A DNA stretch of 64,000 bases from Noviherbaspirillum pedocola (GTDB lineage Bacteria > Pseudomonadota > Gammaproteobacteria > Burkholderiales > Burkholderiaceae_D), in NCBI RefSeq assembly GCF_016632335.1, contig NZ_JAEPBG010000023.1, forward strand, positions 1 to 64,000, written 5' to 3'. The notes under the pieces were generated by a model, which worked only from the letters and a program-made list of their open reading frames with translations, had not been told where the DNA came from and did not search any database. The number at the start of each line of letters is the position of its first letter. The first letter of the stretch is position 1. The translations under genes were made by a program, and so were the position numbers. This document shows, piece after piece, positions 55,500 to 64,000 of this stretch.

Positions 55500-56762
55500 A
55501 TGCCGCTTCATAAATCGCTTTACTTCCAGGTGCTGCTTGCCGCGGCCGCTGGCATCGCCGTCGGCCGCTTCTGGCCGGAATACGCTGTCGCCTTGAGACC
55601 GCTGGGAGACGCATTCGTCAAGCTCATGAAAATGATGATCGCGCCCATCGTGTTCAGCACCATGGTGCTCGGCATCGCCGGCATGGAAGACATGAAGGGG
55701 TTCGGCAAGACCCTGGCCAGGGCCATGGGGCTGTTCTGCCTGCTGACATGCATCGCGCTGGGCACGGGCCTGGCCGCCGTCCTTATTCTGCGGCCCGGCG
55801 CCGGGATGCACGTCGACCCGGCGACCCTCGATGCCGGGATCGCGACAAGGTATGTCAACCCCGACGCGCCGCATGGCCTGGTCGCCTTCCTCATGCAGAT
55901 CATTCCGCATTCCTTCGTCGGCGCCTTCGCCAATGGCGAGGTGCTTCCCGTACTGCTGCTCGCGGGCTTGACCGGCCTGGCGATTCCACGCAGCGGCCTG
56001 GGCGGGAAAGCGACGATGGAGGCGCTCGCGTCCTTCTCCCATGTGCTGTTTGCGGCCTTCGGTTACCTGCTCAAGCTGGCGCCGCTCGGCACCTTTGGCG
56101 CGATCGCGTTCACGATCGGAAGATATGGAATCGGGTCGATTGCTTCGCTCGGACTGCTGATCTTTACCTTCTATCTCGCCTGCCTGCTGTTCGTGCTGGT
56201 CGTGCTCGGCACGCTGGCGCGCCTGCACCGGTTCAGCATGTTCAAGCTGCTGCGCTATTTCGGCGAAGAGATCGTGATCGTGCTCGGCACCTCGTCTTCC
56301 GAGTCGGTCCTGCCGCAGATGCTGACCAAACTGGAGCGACTGGGCTGCAGGAAGGGCGTATCGAGGCTGGTGCTGCCGCTGGGATATTCATTCAACCTCG
56401 ATGGCAGCGCCATCTATCTGACGCTGGCGACGATGTTCATCGCCCAGGCTTGCGATATCCATCTGTCGGCCGGGCGCATGCTGGCCATGCTCGCCGTCAT
56501 GCTGTTGACCTCCAAGGGCGCGGCCGGCGTCAGCGGCAGCGGCTTTGTCGCGCTGGTGGCGACGCTGAGCACGATGCCCGATATACCGGTCGCCGGCGTC
56601 GCCCTGATCGTCGGCATAGACCGCTTCATGTCCGAGGCCCGGGCGCTGACCAGCGTGGTGAGCAATGCGGTGGCGAGCATCGTCGTGTCGATCTGGGAAG
56701 GCGCATGCGACCGGGCGATGCTGGCCAGCGAGCTCGATCGCGGTTCCGTCCGCGAAGGCTGA
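55500..56762 (+). CDS. Dicarboxylate/cation symporter (DctA-like)
   Basis: A 420-aa member of the DAACS family with 8 helices and 2 re-entrant hairpins. The serine-rich hairpin is VLGTSSSESVLPQM, and the substrate motif NLDGSAIYL precedes a long helix; SEARALTSVVSNAVASIVVS is the end-of-domain asparagine region. It imports C4-dicarboxylates or glutamate with cations. 87 bp after the LysR gene. Confidence 0.92.
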   Translation: MPLHKSLYFQVLLAAAAGIAVGRFWPEYAVALRPLGDAFVKLMKMMIAPIVFSTMVLGIAGMEDMKGFGKTLARAMGLFCLLTCIALGTGLAAVLILRPGAGMHVDPATLDAGIATRYVNPDAPHGLVAFLMQIIPHSFVGAFANGEVLPVLLLAGLTGLAIPRSGLGGKATMEALASFSHVLFAAFGYLLKLAPLGTFGAIAFTIGRYGIGSIASLGLLIFTFYLACLLFVLVVLGTLARLHRFSMFKLLRYFGEEIVIVLGTSSSESVLPQMLTKLERLGCRKGVSRLVLPLGYSFNLDGSAIYLTLATMFIAQACDIHLSAGRMLAMLAVMLLTSKGAAGVSGSGFVALVATLSTMPDIPVAGVALIVGIDRFMSEARALTSVVSNAVASIVVSIWEGACDRAMLASELDRGSVREG

Positions 56763-56801
56763 GCCGCGACGCCGGGTTCGCAGCCGCCTTCGCGCATCAA
56801 C

Positions 56802-58658
56802 TTACCTGCGCTCGACCTGCGACACGTCGCGCACCGCGCCGGTATCGGCGCTGGTGGTCAGCGCGCCATAGGCACGCAGCGCCGCCGACACCACGCGCTG
56901 ACGGCGGGTCGGCTTCCAGGCCGCCGAGCCGCGCGCTTCCATCGCCGCGCGGCGTGCTGCCAGGGCTTCATCGGACAGACGCACGTTGATGCTGCGGTTC
57001 GGGATATCGATGTCGATGGTGTCGCCGTCTTCCACCAGGCCGATCGCGCCGCCTTCTGCCGCTTCCGGGCTGGTGTGGCCGATGGACAGGCCCGAGGTGC
57101 CGCCCGAGAAGCGGCCGTCGGTCAACAGGCCGCAGGCCTTGCCCAGGTCCTTGGACTTCAGGTACGAGGTCGGATACAGCATTTCCTGCATGCCCGGTCC
57201 GCCCTTCGGTCCTTCGAAGGTGATGACGACGATGTCGCCGGCCACGATCTGGTCGCCCAGAATCGCTTCCACTGCTTCATCCTGGCTCTCGAACACGCGC
57301 GCGCGGCCGGAGAACTTCAGGATCGATTCATCCACGCCGGCGGTCTTCACGATGCAGCCGCGCTCAGCGATGTTGCCGTACAAAACCGCCAGGCCGCCGT
57401 CCTGCGAATACGCATGTTCCTTGCTGCGGATGCAGCCGTTCTCGCGGTCGTCGTCCAGCGTCGGGTAACGCATCGCCTGGCTGAACGCGATGGTGGTAGC
57501 GATGCCGCCGGGCGCGGCGCGGTACAGCTTCGCCGGCTCGGAATCGGCCGGCTGGCCTTTTACATCCCAGTAGTCGATCGCATCGCCCAGCGTCTTCGCA
57601 TGCACGGTCGGCACATCGCGGTGGATCAGCCCGGCGCGGTCGAGTTCGGCCAGGATGCCCATCACGCCGCCGGCGCGGTGCACGTCTTCCATGTGGTACT
57701 TCTGCGTAGCTGGCGCGACCTTGCACAGGCAGGGCACCTTGCGCGACAGGCGATCGATGTCGGCCATCTTAAAGTCCACGCTGCCTTCGCGCGCCGCGGC
57801 CAAGAGGTGCAGCACGGTGTTGGTGGAGCCGCCCATGGCCACGTCCATGCTCATCGCATTCTCGAAGGCTGCGAAGGTGGCGATATTGCGCGGCAGCGCG
57901 CGCTCGTCGTCGCCCTCGTAATAGCGCTTGGCCAGCTCGACGATGGTGCGGCCGGCCTTGAGGAACAGTTCCTTGCGGTCGGCGTGGGTGGCGACCAGCG
58001 AGCCGTTGCCCGGCAGGCTCAGGCCCAGCGCTTCGGTCAGGCAGTTCATCGAGTTCGCGGTGAACATGCCCGAGCAGGAACCGCAGGTCGGGCAGGCCGA
58101 GCGTTCCATGTCCGCGACCTGCTCATCGGTGACCTTGTCATTGGCCGCTTCGATCATCGCGTCGATCAGGTCGACCTTGCGGGTCTGGCCGTTCCAGTTG
58201 ACCTTGCCGGCTTCCATCGGACCGCCGGAGACGAAGATCACCGGGATGTTCAGGCGCATCGCGGCCATCAGCATGCCCGGGGTGATCTTGTCGCAATTGG
58301 AGATGCACACCAGCGCATCGGCCATGTGCGCATTGACCATGTACTCGACCGAGTCGGCAATCAGGTCGCGCGACGGCAGCGAATACAGCATGCCGGCGTG
58401 GCCCATGGCGATGCCGTCGTCGACGGCGATGGTGTTGAACTCCTTGGCCACGCCGCCGGCGCGCTCGATTTCACGCGCGACCAGCTGGCCGAGGTTGTGC
58501 AGGTGCACGTGGCCGGGGACGAACTGGGTGAAGGAGTTGGCGATGGCGATGATCGGCTTCTGGAAGTCTTCATCCTTCATGCCGGTGGCGCGCCAGAGTG
58601 CGCGGGCGCCGGCCATGTTGCGGCCGGAGGTGGAGGTGCGGGAACGGTATGCGGGCAT
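56802..58658 (-). CDS. ilvD: Dihydroxy-acid dehydratase
   Basis: A 618-aa iron-sulfur lyase for the third common step of branched-chain amino-acid synthesis. [2Fe-2S]-binding cysteines are in [10 protein letters not shown] (about 122) and [17 protein letters not shown] (about 195). It starts [20 protein letters not shown], matching the family, and ends near VSQVERR. Length matches IlvD (about 615). Standalone, convergent with the dctA-like gene with 39 bp between. Confidence 0.97.
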   Translation of the reverse strand: MPAYRSRTSTSGRNMAGARALWRATGMKDEDFQKPIIAIANSFTQFVPGHVHLHNLGQLVAREIERAGGVAKEFNTIAVDDGIAMGHAGMLYSLPSRDLIADSVEYMVNAHMADALVCISNCDKITPGMLMAAMRLNIPVIFVSGGPMEAGKVNWNGQTRKVDLIDAMIEAANDKVTDEQVADMERSACPTCGSCSGMFTANSMNCLTEALGLSLPGNGSLVATHADRKELFLKAGRTIVELAKRYYEGDDERALPRNIATFAAFENAMSMDVAMGGSTNTVLHLLAAAREGSVDFKMADIDRLSRKVPCLCKVAPATQKYHMEDVHRAGGVMGILAELDRAGLIHRDVPTVHAKTLGDAIDYWDVKGQPADSEPAKLYRAAPGGIATTIAFSQAMRYPTLDDDRENGCIRSKEHAYSQDGGLAVLYGNIAERGCIVKTAGVDESILKFSGRARVFESQDEAVEAILGDQIVAGDIVVITFEGPKGGPGMQEMLYPTSYLKSKDLGKACGLLTDGRFSGGTSGLSIGHTSPEAAEGGAIGLVEDGDTIDIDIPNRSINVRLSDEALAARRAAMEARGSAAWKPTRRQRVVSAALRAYGALTTSADTGAVRDVSQVERR

Positions 58659-59191
58659 GGGGTGGGTTGGGGTGGTTAAAGGTGGCTGGGGCTTTAATTG
58701 GGACGCGGGTTGGGCGCTGGGTGGTGCTGTTGTCGGACCGGGAAGTATACCGAAACATTGCGGAGGGGATATAGAGCAGGTGTGCCGTTAGGGTTAGGAC
58801 TTTTGCGGCTTAAGGATGGTGACTCGGATTGTGGTAAGGCGGGAAGGGGCGGCGTTATTTGAATTGATGGCCGGGGATTCAAATTTATTTCCGCCAAGTC
58901 CCCGAATTTTTAGAATGGCCAAAATTCAGAAAACGATTTTTCCTTCCGGTTGAATCGCAACTCTTGGTGGTGCCAGGTTGTGCTTTTTCGGTTGGCGTAT
59001 GGGTAGGATGAATTTTGCTCTCTTGAGCTGTTCCTGATTAGGACGGGCACATAGTTGACAGCTTCAGACTGAAAGCGGACGTTTTTGAACATTTCGATAG
59101 AGGCCGAAAACGGGTCGATAGCTGTCCTTATAAGAATTTCTCGGACAACCGGAATCAGCTACAACGGGCGGCTACCTCTAGCCTTGCTCTC
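58659..59191. other. Intergenic region downstream of the accessory boundary
   Basis: About 533 bp upstream of ilvD. The part nearest ilvD is GT-rich; the remainder is AT-rich and shows no supported ORF. TGAAAGCGGACGTTTTTGAA near 59067-59086 resembles a dispersed element but I cannot name it. Confidence 0.3.
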
Positions 59192-59485
59192 TCAACTACT
59201 CATTAGCCAGTCGCGTCCGCCCGACTCCATTGCAGCGGCAATGAATTCGGGTGAAAGACTATAGACCGTCGCCCAAGTGGCACGGCCATCGGCGGAATTG
59301 GATGGGAAGCTTGTTGTTTCGATCGGCCAGTGATATTTGCGTTTCAGGGCTCGAATGATCGCGGCAAGAGTTACACGTCCACGAAGGGGCTCGGCGCCGC
59401 TTTGGTCAGCGTTTGAAAGAAGTACGGCTAGTACAACACCGCGTGCCGTACGCCGGCCAGGATACGAAGGAGACTTGATAGCCAT
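59192..59485 (-). CDS. Small winged-helix-like hypothetical protein
   Basis: A 97-aa protein starting MAIKSPSYPGRRTARGV. A helix-turn-helix-like pair is suggested by VTLAAIIRALKRKYHWPIETTS followed by a hairpin TWATVYSLS. Such small proteins occur in phage and plasmid regions, usually as DNA-binding accessory proteins. No strong ribosome site. No homologue recalled with confidence. Confidence 0.5.
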   Translation of the reverse strand: MAIKSPSYPGRRTARGVVLAVLLSNADQSGAEPLRGRVTLAAIIRALKRKYHWPIETTSFPSNSADGRATWATVYSLSPEFIAAAMESGGRDWLMSS

Positions 59486-59700
59486 CCTGATATTCTAGCC
59501 GCCTTGTCGATTTACATAGCAAGCCTGAGTCTCGTTCCGGTCGTTTTGCTATCGACGCAGCCAAAAGTCGCCACTCGATTTTCCAAGATAAGTGCTTGCT
59601 CCATGCTAGACAGGGCATGCAAGCTGACAATCTCGCTTAACGAAAACCATACTTCTCATCATTATGCTGATTGTCGCAAATCGATACTGCGGTGTGGCTG
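59486..59700. other. AT-rich intergenic region
   Basis: About 215 bp between the winged-helix-like gene and the first FNR-like box. No supported gene or RNA is seen. Confidence 0.4.
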
Positions 59701-59714
59701 CTGATTTACGTCAA
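59701..59714. promoter_or_regulatory. FNR/Anr-like box upstream of phasin-like ORF
   Basis: CTGAT-N4-GTCAA, one mismatch in each half from TTGAT-N4-ATCAA. Centre at 59707.5. A possible -10 (CATGAT at 59739-59744) puts the transcription start about 43 bp downstream, near the class II activation distance of 41.5. Confidence 0.55.
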
Positions 59715-59779
59715 GTTTATAGCTTACCCTTCCGCCATCATGATGAGAGAGATTTAAGGGAAATAACGAAGGAGGCGAA

Positions 59780-60050
59780 ATGACAACCTATGCCGTACAA
59801 AAGAACGCTGCAGGGGATTTCAATGGAACAGCTAGCTGCCGCACAAAAATCTGCCATATAAGCGAGTAAAGAGTCCACCGATCAAGGAAATCCAGTTTCT
59901 TATATTCGCAGTAATTTTTATCCGAATGATCAACGATGTACATGCCTGTTCGAGACGCAAACTCGAGAGGCTGTAGAGAGCGTGAACAAAGCGGCATCAA
60001 TTCCATTTGATAAGGTGGAAGAGGTTATTGATATACCACCGTTATCTTGA
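59780..60050 (+). pseudogene. Decayed phasin-like ORF
   Basis: A strong site AAGGAGG (59768-59774) precedes ATG 59780 (MTTYAVQKNAAG). A frameshift in the following GGGG run changes to the frame ISMEQLAAAQKSAI, a phasin-like N-terminus, which meets TAA at 59859-59861 and then continues as open coding-like sequence (ETQTREAVESVNKAA, VEEVIDIPPLS) to TGA 60050. The break pattern fits a decayed gene; similarity is short and unproven. Confidence 0.25.
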
Positions 60051-60265
60051 AAAACGCAGTTCGAGAACGGCAGTCCTTCTTTCTCTCAAATGCCTTTCAT
60101 GACTCGTGAAGCGCTACCGTATCTGTCGATGCCTTTGGGGCATCGCATGCTTGCTGGTGGGTGGCTCTTTTTGCGAACCTGCTACGTTCGCTTTGGGTCG
60201 GTCGCGACCCTCGCCGAAGTGTGTCAACGGTAAAAAGCGGCCTGGTATGAAAGCTACGGCGAAGA

Positions 60266-60685
60266 ATGGTTTTTCCAGGCTTGCGATATACATGGGCGAA
60301 GCGCCAGATAGACAACAAACAGCTTATCGGGCTGTGTTTCGTATTCTTGTGGTTCTACGTCGGCGGCATCATGCACTTTGTCGCAACCGATTTCGAGGCC
60401 AGTATCGTTCCGCCGTGGATCCCATGGCCGCGAGCGGTTGTAATGGTCAGTGGAGTGCTTGAGCTGGCTGGTGCGCTCGGAATCATCATTCCTTCGACAC
60501 GAAAGGCCGCCGGTGCCGGCCTGTTCATGCTTACGCTAGCAGTGACACCGGCGAACATCTACATGCTGCAGCGGCCGGAGTTGTTCGGGATATCGATGTG
60601 GTTGCTATGGATGCGCCTACCGCTGCAGGTAGCGCTGTTGTGGCTCATCCTATGGAGCACTCGCCGTCTGCATAGGCGTCGCTGA
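60266..60685 (+). CDS. DoxX-like membrane protein
   Basis: A 139-aa protein with four hydrophobic segments, of the DoxX/DoxD-related type. The pattern CFVFLWFYVGGIMHFVATDF followed by IVPPWIPWPRAVVMVSGVLELAGALGIII (positions 29-77) is characteristic. Family roles vary (terminal oxidase accessory, sulfur or redox stress). The start at ATG 60266 is uncertain; the first 18 residues are polar. It sits in the low-oxygen-like region. Confidence 0.75.
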   Translation: MVFPGLRYTWAKRQIDNKQLIGLCFVFLWFYVGGIMHFVATDFEASIVPPWIPWPRAVVMVSGVLELAGALGIIIPSTRKAAGAGLFMLTLAVTPANIYMLQRPELFGISMWLLWMRLPLQVALLWLILWSTRRLHRRR

Positions 60686-61356
60686 GTGATCGTCACAAGC
60701 GCTAAACATGCTGGAGCTGCACTGTGTTGCGCGGGAAGGTCTGCTACGGATTCACAGTCAGGGCGCCATGCACGGCTGGCTTCGGCCAAGAGCGGTCATT
60801 ACTTGTCTTGAAGTAAACGTCCGCTTTCCTCCGCATTGCAGTCTTCAGGTAGCTATTCAGCATGCAACTTGTTCAGAATCGTTGCGTGATCTCCCCAAGG
60901 GAAAATCGGATGGAAAGACGGTTTGTGCGGGAAATTTTCTGTGCCATCTTACTTTCCGGACGCCGCCAAGGAGAGTCAAATTAGAGCACGAATGCTAGCT
61001 TATTCGCTGGTAGGCCTTCTGCTTATGGCGGTTTTTTAATTATCTGAATTGAGTCTTTATGTCGCAGACAGAGCAATAGATGCCTTTTTGCATAAAAGAA
61101 AAGTCCATGATCATTTTGACTTGGGTCAATGGCCGGGGTCGGTTGCATTCCTAATATTTGCGCGTCGTACATGCCATTTTGATGCGCATAGTGAGGGCGC
61201 ACTATCAAATTTGGTTCGCTTCCCAAGTGCCCGTCCTCCGTGCTGACGCTTACTCATATTGTTTTCCATGCAAGCCGCTAGTGGCCGTGCCGATGTAGCG
61301 ATCCGGAACGCCATGATAGTTTGGAAGAAGCCATCCATACCTCTTAGGAACCTTCA
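60686..61356. other. Intergenic region upstream of the P-type ATPase
   Basis: About 670 bp with no supported gene. Short frames in several phases lack codon bias. It contains the FNR-like box at 61116-61129 and AT-rich stretches typical of a decayed accessory segment. Confidence 0.4.
61116..61129. promoter_or_regulatory. FNR/Anr-like box upstream of the P-type ATPase
   Basis: TTGAC-TTGG-GTCAA, a symmetric match to the Anr/DNR variant of the FNR consensus. It lies 231-244 bp before the ATPase start, too far for direct class II activation from that start, so a longer leader or another small gene is implied. Confidence 0.5.
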
Positions 61357-61359
61357 GTG

Positions 61360-63951
61360 ATGCTGGCACTTCATCAACAGGGATCAGCGCAGAAAATCAG
61401 GGTTGGCAGTCCGCTTACTCATCCGGAGAAGGGGCTCTCGGAGGATGAGGCCGCCGCGCGTCTTCAACGTCTCGGCTACAACGAGCTTGCGTCGGCTAAA
61501 ACGCGCGGCGTGCTTGCCATCGCCCTAGGTGTCGTAAGGGAGCCGATGTTTGTCCTGCTGGTCATATGTGGCGCAATTTATCTCACCCTCGGCAACCGGC
61601 AGGAAGCCCTGATGCTTCTGGGATTTGTATTCGTCGTCATGGGGATCACCTTATTCCAGGAAAACAAGGCAGAGCGGGCGCTGCAGGCATTGCGCAACCT
61701 CGCCAGTCCCCGTGCCAGGGTCATTCGGGGCGGAGAGTCTCGCACGATCTCAGGGCGGGAGGTCATTCCCGGGGATATTGTCCTGATTGCGGAAGGTGAT
61801 CGCGTCCCGGCCGACGCGGTGCTCCTGGAGGGCACGAACCTAATGCTCGATGAATCCTTGCTTACCGGCGAATCAGTACCCGTACAAAAACTTCCCCGCG
61901 CCGCTGGTGACGACGCGGTTCCGCAGCCTGGTGGGGACAACTCGCCGTTCGTCTTTTCCGGCACGCTCGTGGTGCAGGGAAACGGAATGGCACAGGTGAT
62001 CGGCACTGGACCGAACACGGCAATCGGCAGGATCGGCAAATCACTGTTCACCATCAAGCCGGAAGTCACTCGGGTTCAACGCGAGACTGCCACCGTCGTC
62101 AAGCGATTCGCTTTTGCCGCTGGCGTACTGGCGGTAGTCGCGGCAGGTTGGTATGGTGTCACGCGCGCCGATTGGTTCAACGGATTTCTGGTCGGGCTAA
62201 CGCTTGCCATGGCGATTCTGCCGGAAGAACTGCCCGTCGTACTCACTATCTTTCTCGGCTTGGGAGGCTGGCGCCTCGCGCAGAGCAATGTGTTGGCCCG
62301 CCGCGTTGCTGCCATCGAAATGCTGGGAGCCGCCACCGTGCTGTGTGTGGACAAAACCGGGACCCTGACCCAGAACGAGATGACCTTGACAAAGCTCGCC
62401 GTCAACGGCGAGTCGATCGAGTTGACAGAGCTTCCTCACGGACTGTTACCCGAGACTTATCATGAATTGCTCGAATTCAGCATACTGGCGAGCCATCGTG
62501 ATCCTTTCGATCCCATGGAGAAGGCCATCCACAAGAGTGCGCAAGCCACGCTCGCGCAGACGGAACACCTGCACAGCGACTGGGAGCTTGTGAACGAGTA
62601 TCCGCTGTCGCCTGAACTGCTCGCCATGTCGCGCGTATGGCAGTCCAGCGAACGTCGGCAATATGTCGTTGCCGCGAAAGGCGCCCCCGAGGCCATTGCT
62701 GATCTCTGCCACTTCGATGCCGGAAAGACAGCCGAGCTTGATCAACAAGTGCGACTGCTGGCGCAACAGGGCCTACGTGTGCTGGGTGTGGCGAAGGCAT
62801 CGTTCCAGCGTAGCACCATGCCTGCCGTGCAGCATGATTTCGCATTCGAATTTTTGGGACTTATCGGGCTTAGAGACCCTGTGCGCCCAACGGTACCGGC
62901 AGCCATCAGGGAGGCCCAAGCCGCGGGCATTCGCGTGGTGATGATGACCGGGGATTATCAGGCGACCGCAATGAGCATCGCTGCGCAAGCAGGGCTGGAC
63001 ACGAAAGCGGGAGCGGTTTCGGGGCAGGAACTCGATAGCCTGACCGATACGCAATTGAGCGAGCGTATCGCTGGGGCGAACGTGTTCTATCGGGTCGCGC
63101 CGGAGCAGAAGCTGCGCTTGGTGAGCGTGCTCAAGGCCCGGCATGAAGTCGTCGCGATGACGGGCGACGGAGTCAATGACGCCCCCGCGCTCAAGGCCGC
63201 CCACATTGGCATTGCAATGGGAGGGCGCGGCACAGACGTCGCACGGGAAGCCGCGGCGCTGGTGCTATTGGACGACGACTTTTCTTCGATTGTCAGGGCA
63301 GTGCGGCTGGGCCGCCGCATCTTCGACAACCTCCGTAAAGCCATTACCTTCGTCGTGGCTGTTCACGTTCCCATCATCGGTTTGTCGTTGATCCCTGTTG
63401 GCCTCGGCTGGCCCCTGGTGCTGATGCCGGTACATATCCTGTTTCTCCAGCTGATCATCGATCCCGCCTGCTCGATCGTGTTTGAAGCGGAACCTGATGA
63501 GGCAGACCTCATGGCTCGACCGCCGCGCTCGCCCACGGCCTCCCTGTTCGACCGTGCCACACTCACGCTCGGTTGCCTGCAAGGCGGATTGCTGCTGGCA
63601 ATCGTGCTGGGAATGTATGGCCTTGTTCTTCAACATGGCAAAGGCGCCGAGGAAGCGCGTGCGCTTGCATTCACCACGCTGGTCGTCGCCAATCTTGGTC
63701 TGATTTTTGTAAACCGGTCTCGTTCCCGCCAGATGCTCGAAGCGCTGGCCATGCGCAATCCCGCGCTGTGGTGGATCAGCGGTCTGACCGTAGTGTTCCT
63801 GGGACTGGTCGACGGTGTTGCGCCGCTGCGCGAGCTCTTCTATTTCAGTCGCTTGCACTGGAATGACCTGGCCCTCTGCATTACCGCGGGCCTGTTCTTT
63901 GTCGTTACGGTAGAAGTCTGCAAACGTGTGGTGCCTGCGCCGACCGCTTAA
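61360..63951 (+). CDS. Cation-translocating P-type ATPase (calcium-type, P2-like)
   Basis: An 863-aa ion pump. TGES (actuator) is near residue 170, the phosphorylated Asp is in DKTGTLTQN (about 331), MTGDGVNDAP closes the P-domain, and ten helices are expected. Helix 4 reads ILPEELPVV where calcium pumps have PEGLP; helix 6 reads FLQLIIDPACSIVFEAEP, keeping Asp but not the usual Asn. This suggests a bacterial P2-type cation pump; the ion is uncertain. ATG 61360 with AGGAA 10 bp upstream; GTG 61357 is an alternative. Confidence 0.9.
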   Translation: MLALHQQGSAQKIRVGSPLTHPEKGLSEDEAAARLQRLGYNELASAKTRGVLAIALGVVREPMFVLLVICGAIYLTLGNRQEALMLLGFVFVVMGITLFQENKAERALQALRNLASPRARVIRGGESRTISGREVIPGDIVLIAEGDRVPADAVLLEGTNLMLDESLLTGESVPVQKLPRAAGDDAVPQPGGDNSPFVFSGTLVVQGNGMAQVIGTGPNTAIGRIGKSLFTIKPEVTRVQRETATVVKRFAFAAGVLAVVAAGWYGVTRADWFNGFLVGLTLAMAILPEELPVVLTIFLGLGGWRLAQSNVLARRVAAIEMLGAATVLCVDKTGTLTQNEMTLTKLAVNGESIELTELPHGLLPETYHELLEFSILASHRDPFDPMEKAIHKSAQATLAQTEHLHSDWELVNEYPLSPELLAMSRVWQSSERRQYVVAAKGAPEAIADLCHFDAGKTAELDQQVRLLAQQGLRVLGVAKASFQRSTMPAVQHDFAFEFLGLIGLRDPVRPTVPAAIREAQAAGIRVVMMTGDYQATAMSIAAQAGLDTKAGAVSGQELDSLTDTQLSERIAGANVFYRVAPEQKLRLVSVLKARHEVVAMTGDGVNDAPALKAAHIGIAMGGRGTDVAREAAALVLLDDDFSSIVRAVRLGRRIFDNLRKAITFVVAVHVPIIGLSLIPVGLGWPLVLMPVHILFLQLIIDPACSIVFEAEPDEADLMARPPRSPTASLFDRATLTLGCLQGGLLLAIVLGMYGLVLQHGKGAEEARALAFTTLVVANLGLIFVNRSRSRQMLEALAMRNPALWWISGLTVVFLGLVDGVAPLRELFYFSRLHWNDLALCITAGLFFVVTVEVCKRVVPAPTA

Positions 63952-64000
63952 GGGCTCCGGACGTGCCTAGCCATTTGCTCCTTGCCGCCTTACTGTTCCT

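Noticed and set aside
58910-59092. A 60-codon frame in the ilvD upstream region
   Set aside because: No ribosome site and no recognisable features.
60708-60998. A 96-codon frame upstream of the P-type ATPase
   Set aside because: No domain, no ribosome site and no codon bias; probably decayed or non-coding.

Overview
The window is GC-rich DNA from a Gram-negative betaproteobacterium. The gene content fits the Burkholderiales, and the order msbA / rng-maf-rlmH-rsfS-nadD-hemF / purD-yebC suggests Oxalobacteraceae (Herbaspirillum-Noviherbaspirillum-Herminiimonas relatives). The genus is an inference. Most of the window looks chromosomal. There are two accessory-looking ends (about 1-3.8 kb and 58.7-61.3 kb) and one repeat island (45.65-46.58 kb).

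Layout. 0-3.8 kb: a truncated IS630-type transposase, an orphan gspJ-like pseudopilin and an AT-richer 636-aa protein with two macro-domain-like modules. 3.9-11.7 kb: two small-molecule or protein methyltransferases, small zinc-ribbon and lipoprotein genes, a DUF599 membrane protein, a 64-aa peptide with a double-glycine-type leader, serC, a FPASDP-repeat protein, a YihY/BrkB membrane protein, and a mocA-like nucleotidyltransferase coupled to a 56-aa gene. 11.8-19.8 kb: polyhydroxybutyrate precursor genes phaB and phaA, a YpfJ-type zinc peptidase, a racemase plus PLP desulfhydrase operon, an AlkB-like dioxygenase, an S4 protein and an MFS transporter. 19.9-29 kb: the housekeeping block. 29-32.1 kb: EamA transporter, SDR, quinone reductase and a 51-aa membrane peptide.

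32.2-45.6 kb is a complete assimilatory nitrate/nitrite locus. It holds a NarK-type transporter, NasB-like flavoprotein, NasA nitrate reductase, NirB/NirD nitrite reductase and a NirC-type nitrite channel, flanked on both sides by tail-anchored fusions of a PP2C phosphatase and a Ser/Thr kinase. The sequence shows three near-consensus sigma-54 (-24/-12) promoters, for narK, nasBA and nirB, with NtrC-like dyads beside the last two. This points to nitrogen-limitation control by NtrC/RpoN.

46.6-50.9 kb encodes three exported hydrolases (PHB depolymerase, tannase/feruloyl-esterase-like lipoprotein, cyanophycinase). Together they suggest scavenging of storage polymers and plant esters from outside the cell. 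51.2-56.8 kb is a tri/dicarboxylate uptake group (binding protein, MFS symporter, porin, LysR regulator, DctA-type symporter), with a perfect 7-bp dyad spaced by 11 bp in front that suits a LysR regulator. 56.8-58.7 kb is ilvD. 59.2-64 kb carries a small winged-helix-like protein, a decayed phasin-like ORF, a DoxX-like protein and a calcium-type P-type ATPase. FNR/Anr-like boxes in front of the first and last of these suggest a low-oxygen regulon.

Dispersed repeats matter here. Six copies of two palindromic families that start with GTAG lie between genes. A roughly 750-bp inverted repeat whose outer ends are hexanucleotide microsatellites lies at 45.66-46.40 kb. I saw no tRNA, rRNA or CRISPR array.
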